A stretch of DNA of 64,000 nucleotides from Thioclava sp. GXIMD2076. GTDB lineage: Bacteria > Pseudomonadota > Alphaproteobacteria > Rhodobacterales > Rhodobacteraceae. Below are positions 1 to 7,957 of this stretch, one piece after another. The translations under genes and the position numbers were made by a program. The notes under the pieces are model-generated. The model saw only the letters and a list, made by a program, of their open reading frames with translations. It was not told where the DNA came from and searched no databases. The stretch covers positions 795,001-859,000 of the forward strand of contig NZ_CP149932.1 in assembly GCF_037949795.1 (NCBI RefSeq), given 5' to 3'. Position 1 is the first letter of the stretch, and the number at the start of each line of letters is the position of its first letter.

Positions 1-47
1 GCCTGCCGCCAGCGTTCGTTCTGAGCCAGGATCAAACTCTCAAGTTG
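1..47 (-). rRNA. rrs: 16S ribosomal RNA, 5' end only (runs off the window)
   Basis: Read on the minus strand, the sequence gives the universal 16S start: AACTTGAGAGTTTGATCC followed by TGGCTCAGAACGAACGCTGG. This is the very beginning of a small-subunit rRNA. The rest lies to the left of the window. The mature 5' end is placed near base 47 by similarity to other 16S molecules and could be off by a few bases. Confidence 0.95.
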
Positions 48-438
48 AAAGCGATTTGCATCGCTAACCTTGACGTATGAACCACTGCACATCGTCTATC
101 CATAAAGAATAAACGCTTCTGCTTATCGTTCCACTTGCGTGATACCGACAAACAGTGAAGCTGACACTCACATCATCGAGCCGAAACCCTAGTGAGCCGA
201 TATACAGACGTTCATTTAGTCGATCATAGACCAAACCGCCCGCATATCTCTTCAGTAAAACCATCAATGTCAAAGAGCCGAAGACAAAAATCAACAGCAG
301 CACCCAATCCCTCAGGTGCGAACCGCAAACCTCATCTTCCGAATGTCTATCGCCTCAGCCGCCCCAAACCGTCTCTCTCGATCCCGTCTGCCGCGGCCTC
401 CGCGCCCCGCTGCGTCGTCTGCCGCTGCGGTGAAGCGG
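48..438 (-). other. rRNA operon leader with boxA-like antitermination signal
   Basis: This stretch lies between the 16S start and a candidate rrn promoter and would be transcribed leftward as the precursor leader. At 270-278 the minus strand reads GCTCTTTGA, followed by CATTGA, which resembles the boxA/NusB antitermination signal of alphaproteobacterial rRNA leaders. The ORFs on both strands here have no family features or ribosome binding sites, so I read the region as non-coding. The extent is inferred from its ends, not from mapped transcripts. Confidence 0.6.
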
Positions 439-467
439 TATTTACGGACAACACCCAAACACCGCAA
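439..467 (-). promoter_or_regulatory. candidate rRNA operon promoter
   Basis: On the minus strand TTGCGG (467-462) and TAAATA (444-439) are separated by 17 bases, a sigma-70-like arrangement facing the 16S gene. The segment upstream (about 475-560) is clearly AT-rich, as UP-element-like regions of rRNA promoters are. An alternative -35, TTGAAA at 479-474, has no good -10 at the right distance. Assignment is by pattern only. I see nothing else supportable between 468 and 740. Confidence 0.35.
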
Positions 468-740
468 CCCCTTTTTCAACGAAAATCATAAATTCATACA
501 AAAATTCAAATAACTTACTGATATGTATATAGTTATTTCGATCAGTTTTATGACACAGCCACCATCCTGACACACCCGCAACACCGACACACCGGAATCA
601 CCACACACAAACATCAACGCAGATACGAGCAGGCGAACCTTCAGACCGTCTTGATCCGCCCTCCGTCTCGCCGATCACAGTTGGCCGCGCGCGCCGGTCT
701 GCGCTTGCCAAGTGCCGCGGTCGATGCACATTGTGTCCTC

Positions 741-1304
741 ATGAGCCAGATAGATGCCCCCATTCATGATCCTCAGGATCTGCCCCCCGCGCTCGAACGC
801 TATTTCGAGAGAAGCCGGATCGCACTTGCCCTCTCCGAAGTTGGCGAGGATGTCCCGTTATGTCTGGTCAATGACGCCTTCTTGGCGCTCACCGGCTACA
901 CACGCGAAGAGGTGCTGGGGATCAACTGCCGCTTCCTGCAAGGGGAGAAGAGCGACGCGGAAGACAAGGCCGAACTGAGCCGCTTCGTCCATGACGATAT
1001 GCGTGACAGTGGACGTTTCCATGTTCTCAACTACCGCAAGGATGGCTCGACCTTCCATAACCTCGTTTTCATGTCGCGCCTGCGTGACGAGGATGGCCTC
1101 ACACGCTACATGCTTGCCTCGCAATTCGACATGTCACCCGTGCTTGACCGTGCGCGGCTTGATTCGAATGACGTGACACTGGCGCGGAACCTGTCCGATA
1201 TCGACAAGATCGCCAAGGAATACGGGCTCGCCATGATAAGTTCTGCCCAGTTGATCGCGGATTCGATTTCGTTGATTGCCCGTTTGAGTGTTCCAAGGAC
1301 CTGA
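741..1304 (+). CDS. short LOV blue-light photoreceptor protein
   Basis: A 187-residue protein consisting of one LOV (flavin-binding PAS) domain plus short flanking helices. The flavin-adduct motif GINCRFLQG is intact with the photoactive cysteine at about residue 63. The later NYRKDG and ASQFD stretches supply the Asn and Gln that hold FMN. The C-terminal 50 residues look helical, as in the stand-alone short LOV proteins known from Rhodobacterales. There is no output domain, so it must signal through partners, and the next two genes encode a kinase and a receiver. I chose the ATG at 741. An in-frame TTG at 651 would add 30 residues of low-complexity Arg/Ala sequence with no family similarity. 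The gene ends seven bases before the kinase start, so the two are probably co-transcribed. Photoreception is inferred from the intact motif. Confidence 0.85.
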   Translation: MSQIDAPIHDPQDLPPALERYFERSRIALALSEVGEDVPLCLVNDAFLALTGYTREEVLGINCRFLQGEKSDAEDKAELSRFVHDDMRDSGRFHVLNYRKDGSTFHNLVFMSRLRDEDGLTRYMLASQFDMSPVLDRARLDSNDVTLARNLSDIDKIAKEYGLAMISSAQLIADSISLIARLSVPRT

Positions 1305-1311
1305 AGAGCCG

Positions 1312-4300
1312 ATGGCCGAACTTGATAAAGACCGGATTTGCGTTGTAGGCATCGGTGCCTCGGCGGGCGGGTTGGAAGCGATCCGTGAAATGCTGGCGCA
1401 GGCCTCGCCGGATGCCAACCTTGCCTATGTCGTGATCCAGCATCTCGACCCCAATCACGAGAGTCTGCTCGCGGAACTGCTCGGGCGCCAGACATCATTA
1501 CAGGTTACCCAGGCCACAGATGGGGTGACCATCGAGCGTGGGCGTGTCTATATCATCCCCCCCGGACACGGGCTTACAGTGCATAACCGCGTGCTCCACC
1601 TCACCGATTTCGCGCAACCGCGCGGCTTGCGCAGACCGATCGACGATTTCTTCGAGAGCCTCGCCCGCGATCAGGGGCGCTATGCCTCCTGTGTGATCCT
1701 GTCCGGCACCGGCGCCGATGGCAGTGCCGGTTTGCGTGCCATCAAGGAATTTGGCGGGCTATGTATCGCGCAGGATCCGGAATCGGCCAAATATGATGGA
1801 ATGCCGATGTCGGCCAAGGCCACCGGGCTTGTCGACTTCATCCGCCCGCCCGGTCGCATCATCGAGACCATCAGCCAGTTCTATTCCCATAGCTCCCTGC
1901 AGTTCGATGACGACAAGCTCGGCCGCTCTATCGAGGAGTTGGTCCCTGATATCTGCGCCGTCGTGCGCAAGACCTCGGGTCACGACTTCACGCTCTACAA
2001 GGTCTCGACACTGGTGCGCCGGATCGAGCGACGTATCCGCGTTCTGGGGCTGGCCGATGCCATAGACTATCTGCGCCGCCTGCGGGTCGATCCGAACGAA
2101 TGCGACAAGCTCTTCCGCGAGCTGCTGATCAATGTCACACGGTTCTTCCGCGATCCGGAACAGTTCGAGATCCTGCGCCAGCGCGTGGTGGAACCTCTGG
2201 TGCAGGAAAGCACCCGCGACGAGATCCGGATCTGGGCACCGGGCTGCTCGAGCGGCGAGGAGGCCTATTCTCTGGCCATGCTGTTCCACGATGCCCAGGC
2301 CCGCGCCGGACGTCACCAGCAGCTGCAGATCTTCGCCACCGATATCGACGAGCAGATGCTGCGCCTCGCGCGGCAGGGCACCTATCCGCAGGCCGCCCTT
2401 GCCGATATTCCCGAGCATTTCCGCGAACTGTATACGGTGGGCCGTGACGGCAAGTTCCAGATCACCTCGCAGCTGCGTGATTGCGTGCGCTTCTCGCTAC
2501 ATAGCGTGGTCCGAGATCCGCCCTTCTCCAATATCGATCTCCTGTCCTGCCGCAACCTGCTGATCTATTTCGGCGACAAGCTGCAGGCCGAAGTCATGCC
2601 GATCTTCCATTTCGCCCTGCGTCCGGGAGGCACGCTGTTTCTGGGTCCTTCGGAAACGGTCGGCCAGTATGACAAGCATTTCACGCCCGCGACCGTGGGC
2701 GCGCGACTCTTTACCCGCGATGACAGCCGTTCGGGCTATCCGGGCATCATCAAGGGGCAAGTCGGCAATCCGCAAGCCGGCAAGACCGACATTACGAATT
2801 CCGATGACCGTCAGGCAACACGCAGCATCGACACCACCGATGCCGAGACCCGCCTTCTGGCTGCCTACACCAACCCCGCGATGGTGGTTGACCGGTCCGG
2901 CCAGATCCTGAAGACAACGGGCAAGCTGGGCAAATATGTCGATTTCGATCTGATGGACACGCATGTGCGTCATGCGCAGTCTGTGGCCCGTCCGGGTCTG
3001 AAAGAGGCAATCTCTGCAGCGATCCGGCATGTGTCCGAGACCGGTCGCAAAACAGTAAACAGGAATCTGTCGGCGCATTCCGAATTCGGGCTACAGAACC
3101 TGGAACTGGTCGGCGAACCCCTTCCCGACCACACGGTGTTGCTGATCTTCCGCGACGAAGGGCGTTTCAGCCCGATCGACGATCATGATTATGACGATGT
3201 CGAACCCTCCGACAGCCATGTGCAGAGCCTCGAGGAAGAGCTGCGCGCCACCCGCGCGCGCCTGCATACCACGGTCGAGGAGCTGGAAACCGCCAATGAG
3301 GAGCTGAAAAGCTCGAACGAAGAAATGATGTCGATGAACGAGGAGCTCCAATCGACAAACGAGGAGCTCTCTACGGTCAATGACGAACTGAAGAACAAGA
3401 TCGAAGAGCTTTCGGTCGCCAATGCCGATCTGCAGAACTTCTTTGCTTCGACCGCTTTGCCACTGATCGTGGTGGACCAGCGCCTGCATATCCGCAACTA
3501 TACGGAATCGATCCTGACGCTCTATCCGTTCCGCCATGGCGACCGTGGCCGACCGCTGACCGATGTGACGAGCTATCTCTCCGAGAACGAGGAGATCTTC
3601 CACGCAGTCGAGCATGTGATCCGCAATCAGGAAGTGCAGCAGCTGACCGTCACCCAGCGCGAGAGCGACAAGACATGGTCTCTGGTGATCAACCCCTACC
3701 GGATCCGCAATGGCGAGATCGACGGGGCGACGCTGGTCTTTACCGATATCTCGCAGGCCTTGACGCTGGAACAGGAGCTGGCCCGCGAGGGCGAGCGCCT
3801 GAAGCTGGCACTGGATGTGGCCGGGCTGGGCGTCTGGGAATATGACCGCCGCTCGAACCTGCTGGACATGGATGCACGCTGCCGCTCGATGTTCCGCCTG
3901 ACCGAAGAGGACGATCTGTCCAAGCCGCGCACATTGCTGCGCCATGTGCTACGCGAGGATCGCGAGATCCTGCGGCAGGGCCTGCGCCAGATGGCGGGGC
4001 CGGAAGGCGCGATGGATATCACAATCCGGATCGATACCAAAGATCTCTCGCCCCCCACGCTGAGGCTTGTCGGGCGCAGGCTGAACCATGATGCGCTGGG
4101 ACGGCGCGTCGGGGTCATCTTCGATGTGACCGATGCGCAGGAAGCCATGCAGATCCGCGAGGCGATGCTGCGCGAGATGAATCACCGCGTGAAGAACATG
4201 TTCTCGATCATTTCGGGCATGACGCGGATCGCGGGACGCAAAGCCAGCTCGGTGCGTGAGTTCACCACCGAACTCGAGCGCCGGATCGCCGCCCTCGCAC

Positions 4301-4737
4301 GGTCGCATTCGCTCACCCAATCGGGCAGCAATGGCCATGGGCTGATGCTGCGCGAGGTGGTGAAGGTCGCCCTCGAACCCTACGAGAAACAGGCTGTTCT
4401 GCGGATCGAAGGGCCTGATGTCTATGTCCAGACCAAGGAAATTAATGCGCTGTCCCTACTTTTCCACGAATTGGCAACCAATGCAGCCAAATATGGGGTT
4501 CTGGGACCTGCGGATGGCACGCTACAAGTAACTTGGTCGGTGACCCGCCAAAACAAATTGATTCTTGAATGGAACGAACTCTACACATCGCGCGTTGAGC
4601 CCAGTGAATCGAAGATTGGAAACGGCTTCGGATCGACACTGATCAAACTGTCCGCCGCGCAACTGCATGGCGATATCGAGGTCGAAACGAGCGAAGAGAA
4701 ACGAACCACTAGGCTAGGTTATGGGCTGTCAGACTAA
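1312..4737 (+). CDS. CheB/CheR-type fusion sensor histidine kinase (PAS, HWE family)
   Basis: A large 1141-residue multidomain signalling protein. Residues 1-190 form a CheB methylesterase-like domain with GIGASAGG (Ser17), a QHLDP histidine and the SGTGADGS aspartate. Residues about 215-480 form a CheR methyltransferase-like domain with a SAM-binding APGCSSGEEAYSLAM segment. A Glu/Asn-rich coiled coil follows at about 640-705, then two PAS-like segments. From about 950 there is an HWE/HisKA_2 kinase: phospho-acceptor MNHRVKN, N-box HELATNAAKYG and the LEWNE motif typical of this class. The ATG at 1312 follows AAGGA at a suitable distance. A GTG at 1288 would overlap the LOV gene. The response regulator starts inside the last codons, so the three genes look like one translationally coupled unit. 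No chemotaxis operon is nearby, so the CheB/CheR parts probably have a non-chemotaxis role. Confidence 0.9.
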   Translation: MAELDKDRICVVGIGASAGGLEAIREMLAQASPDANLAYVVIQHLDPNHESLLAELLGRQTSLQVTQATDGVTIERGRVYIIPPGHGLTVHNRVLHLTDFAQPRGLRRPIDDFFESLARDQGRYASCVILSGTGADGSAGLRAIKEFGGLCIAQDPESAKYDGMPMSAKATGLVDFIRPPGRIIETISQFYSHSSLQFDDDKLGRSIEELVPDICAVVRKTSGHDFTLYKVSTLVRRIERRIRVLGLADAIDYLRRLRVDPNECDKLFRELLINVTRFFRDPEQFEILRQRVVEPLVQESTRDEIRIWAPGCSSGEEAYSLAMLFHDAQARAGRHQQLQIFATDIDEQMLRLARQGTYPQAALADIPEHFRELYTVGRDGKFQITSQLRDCVRFSLHSVVRDPPFSNIDLLSCRNLLIYFGDKLQAEVMPIFHFALRPGGTLFLGPSETVGQYDKHFTPATVGARLFTRDDSRSGYPGIIKGQVGNPQAGKTDITNSDDRQATRSIDTTDAETRLLAAYTNPAMVVDRSGQILKTTGKLGKYVDFDLMDTHVRHAQSVARPGLKEAISAAIRHVSETGRKTVNRNLSAHSEFGLQNLELVGEPLPDHTVLLIFRDEGRFSPIDDHDYDDVEPSDSHVQSLEEELRATRARLHTTVEELETANEELKSSNEEMMSMNEELQSTNEELSTVNDELKNKIEELSVANADLQNFFASTALPLIVVDQRLHIRNYTESILTLYPFRHGDRGRPLTDVTSYLSENEEIFHAVEHVIRNQEVQQLTVTQRESDKTWSLVINPYRIRNGEIDGATLVFTDISQALTLEQELAREGERLKLALDVAGLGVWEYDRRSNLLDMDARCRSMFRLTEEDDLSKPRTLLRHVLREDREILRQGLRQMAGPEGAMDITIRIDTKDLSPPTLRLVGRRLNHDALGRRVGVIFDVTDAQEAMQIREAMLREMNHRVKNMFSIISGMTRIAGRKASSVREFTTELERRIAALARSHSLTQSGSNGHGLMLREVVKVALEPYEKQAVLRIEGPDVYVQTKEINALSLLFHELATNAAKYGVLGPADGTLQVTWSVTRQNKLILEWNELYTSRVEPSESKIGNGFGSTLIKLSAAQLHGDIEVETSEEKRTTRLGYGLSD

Positions 4738-5122
4738 CGAGCATGTACAAAAAACGGTCCTGATCTGTGAAGACGAGCCCATTGTTGCAATGGATCTCGA
4801 GATGATGGTCGGGGATATGGGCTATCGGGTGATAGGCCCCTGCGCCTCGCGATCCGAGGCGCGGCTGATGATTATCAAGGAACGCCCCGATGCGGCGATC
4901 CTCGACGTTCAACTGCGCGATGGCGAGGTATTCCCGCTGGCAAAGCGCCTCCATGAATGCGGCACGCGGCTCGTGTTCCAGTCCGGTCATAGCCGTGCCG
5001 AAGAGATCGAGGACCGTTTTCCTGGTGCGATCTTCTGCGAGAAGCCCGTCTGGGGGCACCAACTGGAGGAAGCCCTGCGCCAGTTTCTCGATAGCGAGCC
5101 GAAAAACGACGCGACCAACTGA
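4721..5122 (+). CDS. single-domain response regulator
   Basis: A 133-residue stand-alone receiver domain. The acidic pocket (CEDE near residue 18), the phospho-acceptor aspartate in AAILDVQLRDGE and the lysine in FCEKPV are all present, and no output domain follows. In place of a T-loop, the RLVFQSGH segment sits where alphaproteobacterial single-domain regulators of the FAT GUY group carry their motif, so it may be a divergent member. Such proteins act with HWE kinases in general-stress phosphorelays. The gene overlaps the upstream kinase by 17 bases and is followed by a clear terminator, which supports a dedicated kinase-regulator pair. Confidence 0.85.
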   Translation: MGCQTNEHVQKTVLICEDEPIVAMDLEMMVGDMGYRVIGPCASRSEARLMIIKERPDAAILDVQLRDGEVFPLAKRLHECGTRLVFQSGHSRAEEIEDRFPGAIFCEKPVWGHQLEEALRQFLDSEPKNDATN

Positions 5123-5150
5123 ACCCGTTTTAGTGTTCCGTTCGTAAGAA

Positions 5151-5177
5151 AGACCCGCATTACGGGTCTTTTTCTTT
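5151..5177 (+). terminator. intrinsic terminator after the LOV-kinase-regulator operon
   Basis: AGACCCG (5151-5157) pairs with CGGGTCT (5163-5169) across a five-base loop and is followed by a T-rich run TTTTTCTTTT on the plus strand. Confidence 0.85.
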
Positions 5178-5195
5178 TGCCAAAATGGTGCTGGA

Positions 5196-5222
5196 CAAGA
5201 AAAGGGCGCCAGTGGCGCCCTT
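5196..5222 (-). terminator. intrinsic terminator after the BCCT transporter gene
   Basis: AAGGGCGCC and GGCGCCCTT form a nine-pair stem with a three-base loop (5202-5222). On the minus strand it is followed by TTTTCTTG, just past the transporter stop codon. Confidence 0.8.
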
Positions 5223-5227
5223 CCTTA

Positions 5228-6841
5228 TCAGTCGAATTCCGAGAGTTTCGGTCTTTTACCAATGGTCACATGGTCGATATCCTCGGCCGCAAAGCCACGG
5301 ATAAGCGACGGAATCATCATCGTCACGAGGATGAAAATCGGCAGCCCGACCACCGTGATCACCTGTTGCAGCGCGGTCAGACCGGCATCGCCCGCCAGAA
5401 CGATCAGCATTACGGCCACCAGACCCTGTGCTACGCCCCAGAAGACGCGCTGAGGCACCGGGCCCGGTTCTGGCGTGCCGGTGCAGAGCATATCCACCAC
5501 CAACGAGGCCGAATCCGCCGAAGTTGCAAAGAAAATCGCCACGATCACCACGCCGAAGCCCTGCAGGAACCCCGACCAGGGGAAATGCTCGAAGAAGGCG
5601 AACATCGCTAACGGGACAGAATTGGCCACCGCTTCGCTGATCTGGCCTGCCTGATCGCCCATCGCGGCCCGCGCCGCCGATCCGATCCCGTCGAACTCCA
5701 TCGCCTGCCAGCCGAAAATGGCGAACCAGATGAGGGTGAAGAGCGAGGGCGCGGCCAGCACACCAAAAACGAACTCGCGGATCGTGCGCCCGCGCGAGAT
5801 CCGCGCGACGAACAGACCGATGAAGGGCGACCATGTGACGGTCCATGCCCAGTAGAACACCGTCCAGCTACCCTGCCAGCCCCAACCGGGCGTGGCTGGG
5901 TTCTCGTCGGCCAGCATATCGTTCCAGAAGGCAAGCCGCGGCAGATTGTCGAAATAAAGCCCGAAGGTCTCGACGATCCCGCGCAGCAGGAACAATGTCG
6001 AGCCTGTCACCAGCACGAAGACCATCAGCGCCACGGCCATACCGATATTGAGATTCGACAGGAACTTTACGCCCTTGTCGAGCCCTGCGGTGATCGACAG
6101 AACGGCGACCGCCGTCAGGACGGTCAGGATGATGACCTTCAGCACCGTGCCATCTTCCAGTCCGAAGAGCGCCGAGAGGCCAGCCGCAATCTGGCTGGAG
6201 CCAAGCCCGAGCGAGACCGCCACACCGAACAACGTGCCTAGAATGGACGCAATATCGATAGCCTTGCCGATAGGGCCGTAGATCCGCTCTTTCAGGAGGG
6301 GATAGAAGACCGAACTTACGCGGATCGGAAGGTCGTAACGGTTGATGAAATAGGCAAATGCCAGCCCCGGAAGGGTGAAAATTGTCCATGTATGCAGACC
6401 GAGGTGATAGATCGCGATCGACATCGCGTCATCGGCGGCCTGCGCGCTATAGGGCTCGACCCCCGGAAGAGGCGGGTTCGAGAAATGGCTGATCGGTTCG
6501 GCCACACCCCAGAACATCAGCACCGTGCCGATACCACCGGCAAAGAGCATCGTGAACCAGCTGAGATTGGAATATTCGGGACGGGAATCGCGCGGCCCTA
6601 GCCGGATATGGCCGTGGCGCGACATGGCGGCCCAGATCAGGAACCCAAGCCAGACATTAACCCCGAGGATAAAGAACCACCCCAGATTAACGGTGATCCA
6701 TTCGCGCCCCGCAGCGAAAGCATCGCCGATCGGGCCCGGTGCGATCACCAGAAGCAGAACAAAGACAACCGTGAAGATTGCCGAGATGAAGAAGATATAA
6801 GGATCGGTTCGCAAACCGAGCTTGCGCACAAGAGACTGCAC
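5228..6841 (-). CDS. BCCT family betaine/choline/carnitine transporter
   Basis: A 537-residue integral membrane protein with about twelve hydrophobic segments. Recognisable BCCT landmarks are MLFAGGIGTVLMFWGVAEP early in the chain and the signature WTVTWSPFIGLFVARISRGR in the second half, with its aromatic box. Members take up trimethylammonium compounds such as glycine betaine or choline, usually driven by sodium or protons, and often serve in osmoprotection. The C-terminal tail is short, so the long osmosensory extension of BetP is absent. I chose the GTG at 6841, which follows GGGGGAAC at good spacing. An upstream start at 6937 would add a polar stretch with no family match. The substrate cannot be named from sequence alone. 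It is a monocistronic unit ended by a strong terminator. Confidence 0.9.
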   Translation of the reverse strand: MQSLVRKLGLRTDPYIFFISAIFTVVFVLLLVIAPGPIGDAFAAGREWITVNLGWFFILGVNVWLGFLIWAAMSRHGHIRLGPRDSRPEYSNLSWFTMLFAGGIGTVLMFWGVAEPISHFSNPPLPGVEPYSAQAADDAMSIAIYHLGLHTWTIFTLPGLAFAYFINRYDLPIRVSSVFYPLLKERIYGPIGKAIDIASILGTLFGVAVSLGLGSSQIAAGLSALFGLEDGTVLKVIILTVLTAVAVLSITAGLDKGVKFLSNLNIGMAVALMVFVLVTGSTLFLLRGIVETFGLYFDNLPRLAFWNDMLADENPATPGWGWQGSWTVFYWAWTVTWSPFIGLFVARISRGRTIREFVFGVLAAPSLFTLIWFAIFGWQAMEFDGIGSAARAAMGDQAGQISEAVANSVPLAMFAFFEHFPWSGFLQGFGVVIVAIFFATSADSASLVVDMLCTGTPEPGPVPQRVFWGVAQGLVAVMLIVLAGDAGLTALQQVITVVGLPIFILVTMMIPSLIRGFAAEDIDHVTIGKRPKLSEFD

Positions 6842-7004
6842 GTCGTTCCCCCTGTTTCGGGCCTGCCGGAGATTACCGCACAGGCATTGCGTTTCTTGAA
6901 CGTCGTCGTTCGTGGCCGGATGCGGGATCCGGTCCATGGCGCATCATTACCTAGCGCAGATTGCCCCCAAACCCAACCGCAGGCCAGAAAACCCGCAAAA
7001 ACAT

Positions 7005-7037
7005 TCAAAAAAGGCCGCATCCTTGCGGATACGGCCC
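7005..7037 (-). terminator. intrinsic terminator after the DUF1328 gene
   Basis: GGCCGCATCC and GGATACGGCC form a stem around TTGC (7013-7036). Reading leftward it is followed by a run of six T residues (7012-7007). Confidence 0.8.
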
Positions 7038-7068
7038 TTTCCAGATGCGTTATCGCATGTCGTTTCCG

Positions 7069-7242
7069 TCAGACCGGCGGTTTGCCACGGACCGCACGGG
7101 CGACCATCGCAACCACGAACAGGATCAGGAAGACGACGAAGAGGATCTGAGCGATCCCGGCAGATGCGCCAGCAATGCCGCCAAAACCAAGAGCGGCAGC
7201 AATCAGCGCGATGATCAGAAATGTAAGAGCCCAGCCAAGCAT
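7069..7242 (-). CDS. DUF1328 small membrane protein
   Basis: A 57-residue protein that begins [16 protein letters not shown] and consists of two hydrophobic helices with a Gly/Ala-rich turn and a short basic tail. This is the standard DUF1328 (YtjA-like) family, of unknown function and often stress-induced. The ATG at 7242 sits five bases after a perfect GGAGG. An in-frame ATG four codons upstream lacks a ribosome binding site. A GGAAC-N17-CGTT motif upstream on the same strand suggests control by an EcfG-type sigma factor, and a terminator follows. Confidence 0.9.
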   Translation of the reverse strand: MLGWALTFLIIALIAAALGFGGIAGASAGIAQILFVVFLILFVVAMVARAVRGKPPV

Positions 7243-7293
7243 AGGAGCCTCCATTGAGTGTTTCTAAGCAATTATCTTGCGTTCTGGCAGGTC

Positions 7294-7319
7294 AACGCCG
7301 GCTTTCCGGCCAAGGTTCC
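7294..7319 (-). promoter_or_regulatory. EcfG-type stress promoter for the DUF1328 gene
   Basis: On the minus strand GGAAC (7319-7315) and CGTT (7297-7294) are separated by 17 bases, which exactly matches the alphaproteobacterial general-stress sigma consensus GGAAC-N16/17-CGTT. It lies about 50 bases upstream of the start codon. Function is inferred from the motif and its recurrence at neighbouring genes. Confidence 0.65.
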
Positions 7320-7454
7320 CTGAAAAGATCGCCGCTTCCTACTGGAACCCAATGGCCTCATCAGGCGTTCGCGCACGGTCTGTCTTTCCGCAGCCTTCGC
7401 CCCAGCACGCGCTAGCTTGACGGAAAATATCGCCGGACATGCCCTCGGGAGACG

Positions 7455-7479
7455 GGAACCTTCCTGCAGGACCGGCGTT
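7455..7479 (+). promoter_or_regulatory. EcfG-type stress promoter for the holin-like/DUF3618 operon
   Basis: GGAAC (7455-7459), 16 bases, then CGTT (7476-7479), about 65 bases upstream of the first start codon at 7544. It is a perfect match to the general-stress sigma consensus and divergent from the one at 7294-7319. The rest of the 7243-7543 gap shows no further gene. Confidence 0.65.
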
Positions 7480-7543
7480 GGGTATTCAGAAGCGGGTCGG
7501 ATGACCGCGCCTCGAGATAGAGACGACCAGAAACGAGACGATT

Positions 7544-7957
7544 ATGACCGAGCATAACCCCGAAAACACGTCCAGCGTCGGAACCGGCCTGACCGATACC
7601 GCGCTGCGTGCCTTCGAGAAAGGGCGCCAGCTTGGTCGTGACGAGATGGCCTTTGCCCGCGCCGAGATCGCGCAGGCCGGGTCCAATCTGCGCGTTGCTG
7701 CGATCTGCCTGGGTGTGGCTTTTGCCACGGCCATCGCATTGCTCGGCGCGCTGACGCAGACATTGATCTTTGCGATCCAGACCGCGGGCCTTGCGCCTGT
7801 CTGGGCGGCGCTGATCACCACTGCGATCCTCCTCGTTCTTGGTGGTCTTCTTGCGCTGCGGGCCTTTGTGCTTTTGCGCCGCGCGGCCGCCACCCCGCAA
7901 ACCATCATTACCAAAATCTCTGCCGATCTGCAGAATCTCAAGGAGAGCCTGAAATGA
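7544..7957 (+). CDS. phage-holin-like (superfamily III) membrane protein
   Basis: A 137-residue protein with a polar N-terminal 45 residues, two long hydrophobic helices (about 50-75 and 80-110) and a short basic, amphipathic tail. It resembles the phage holin superfamily III group (PF07332), which in alphaproteobacterial chromosomes is usually encoded beside DUF3618 proteins and is not part of a prophage. No phage genes are near. The stop overlaps the next start (ATGA), so the pair is translationally coupled. A stress-type promoter lies upstream. The function is unknown, and a role in envelope stress is an inference from the pairing and the promoter. Confidence 0.75.
   Translation: MTEHNPENTSSVGTGLTDTALRAFEKGRQLGRDEMAFARAEIAQAGSNLRVAAICLGVAFATAIALLGALTQTLIFAIQTAGLAPVWAALITTAILLVLGGLLALRAFVLLRRAAATPQTIITKISADLQNLKESLK

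Noticed and set aside
64..491. Open frames on both strands in the rRNA leader
   Set aside because: They lie in the leader and promoter of the rRNA operon, have no ribosome binding sites and no family similarity.
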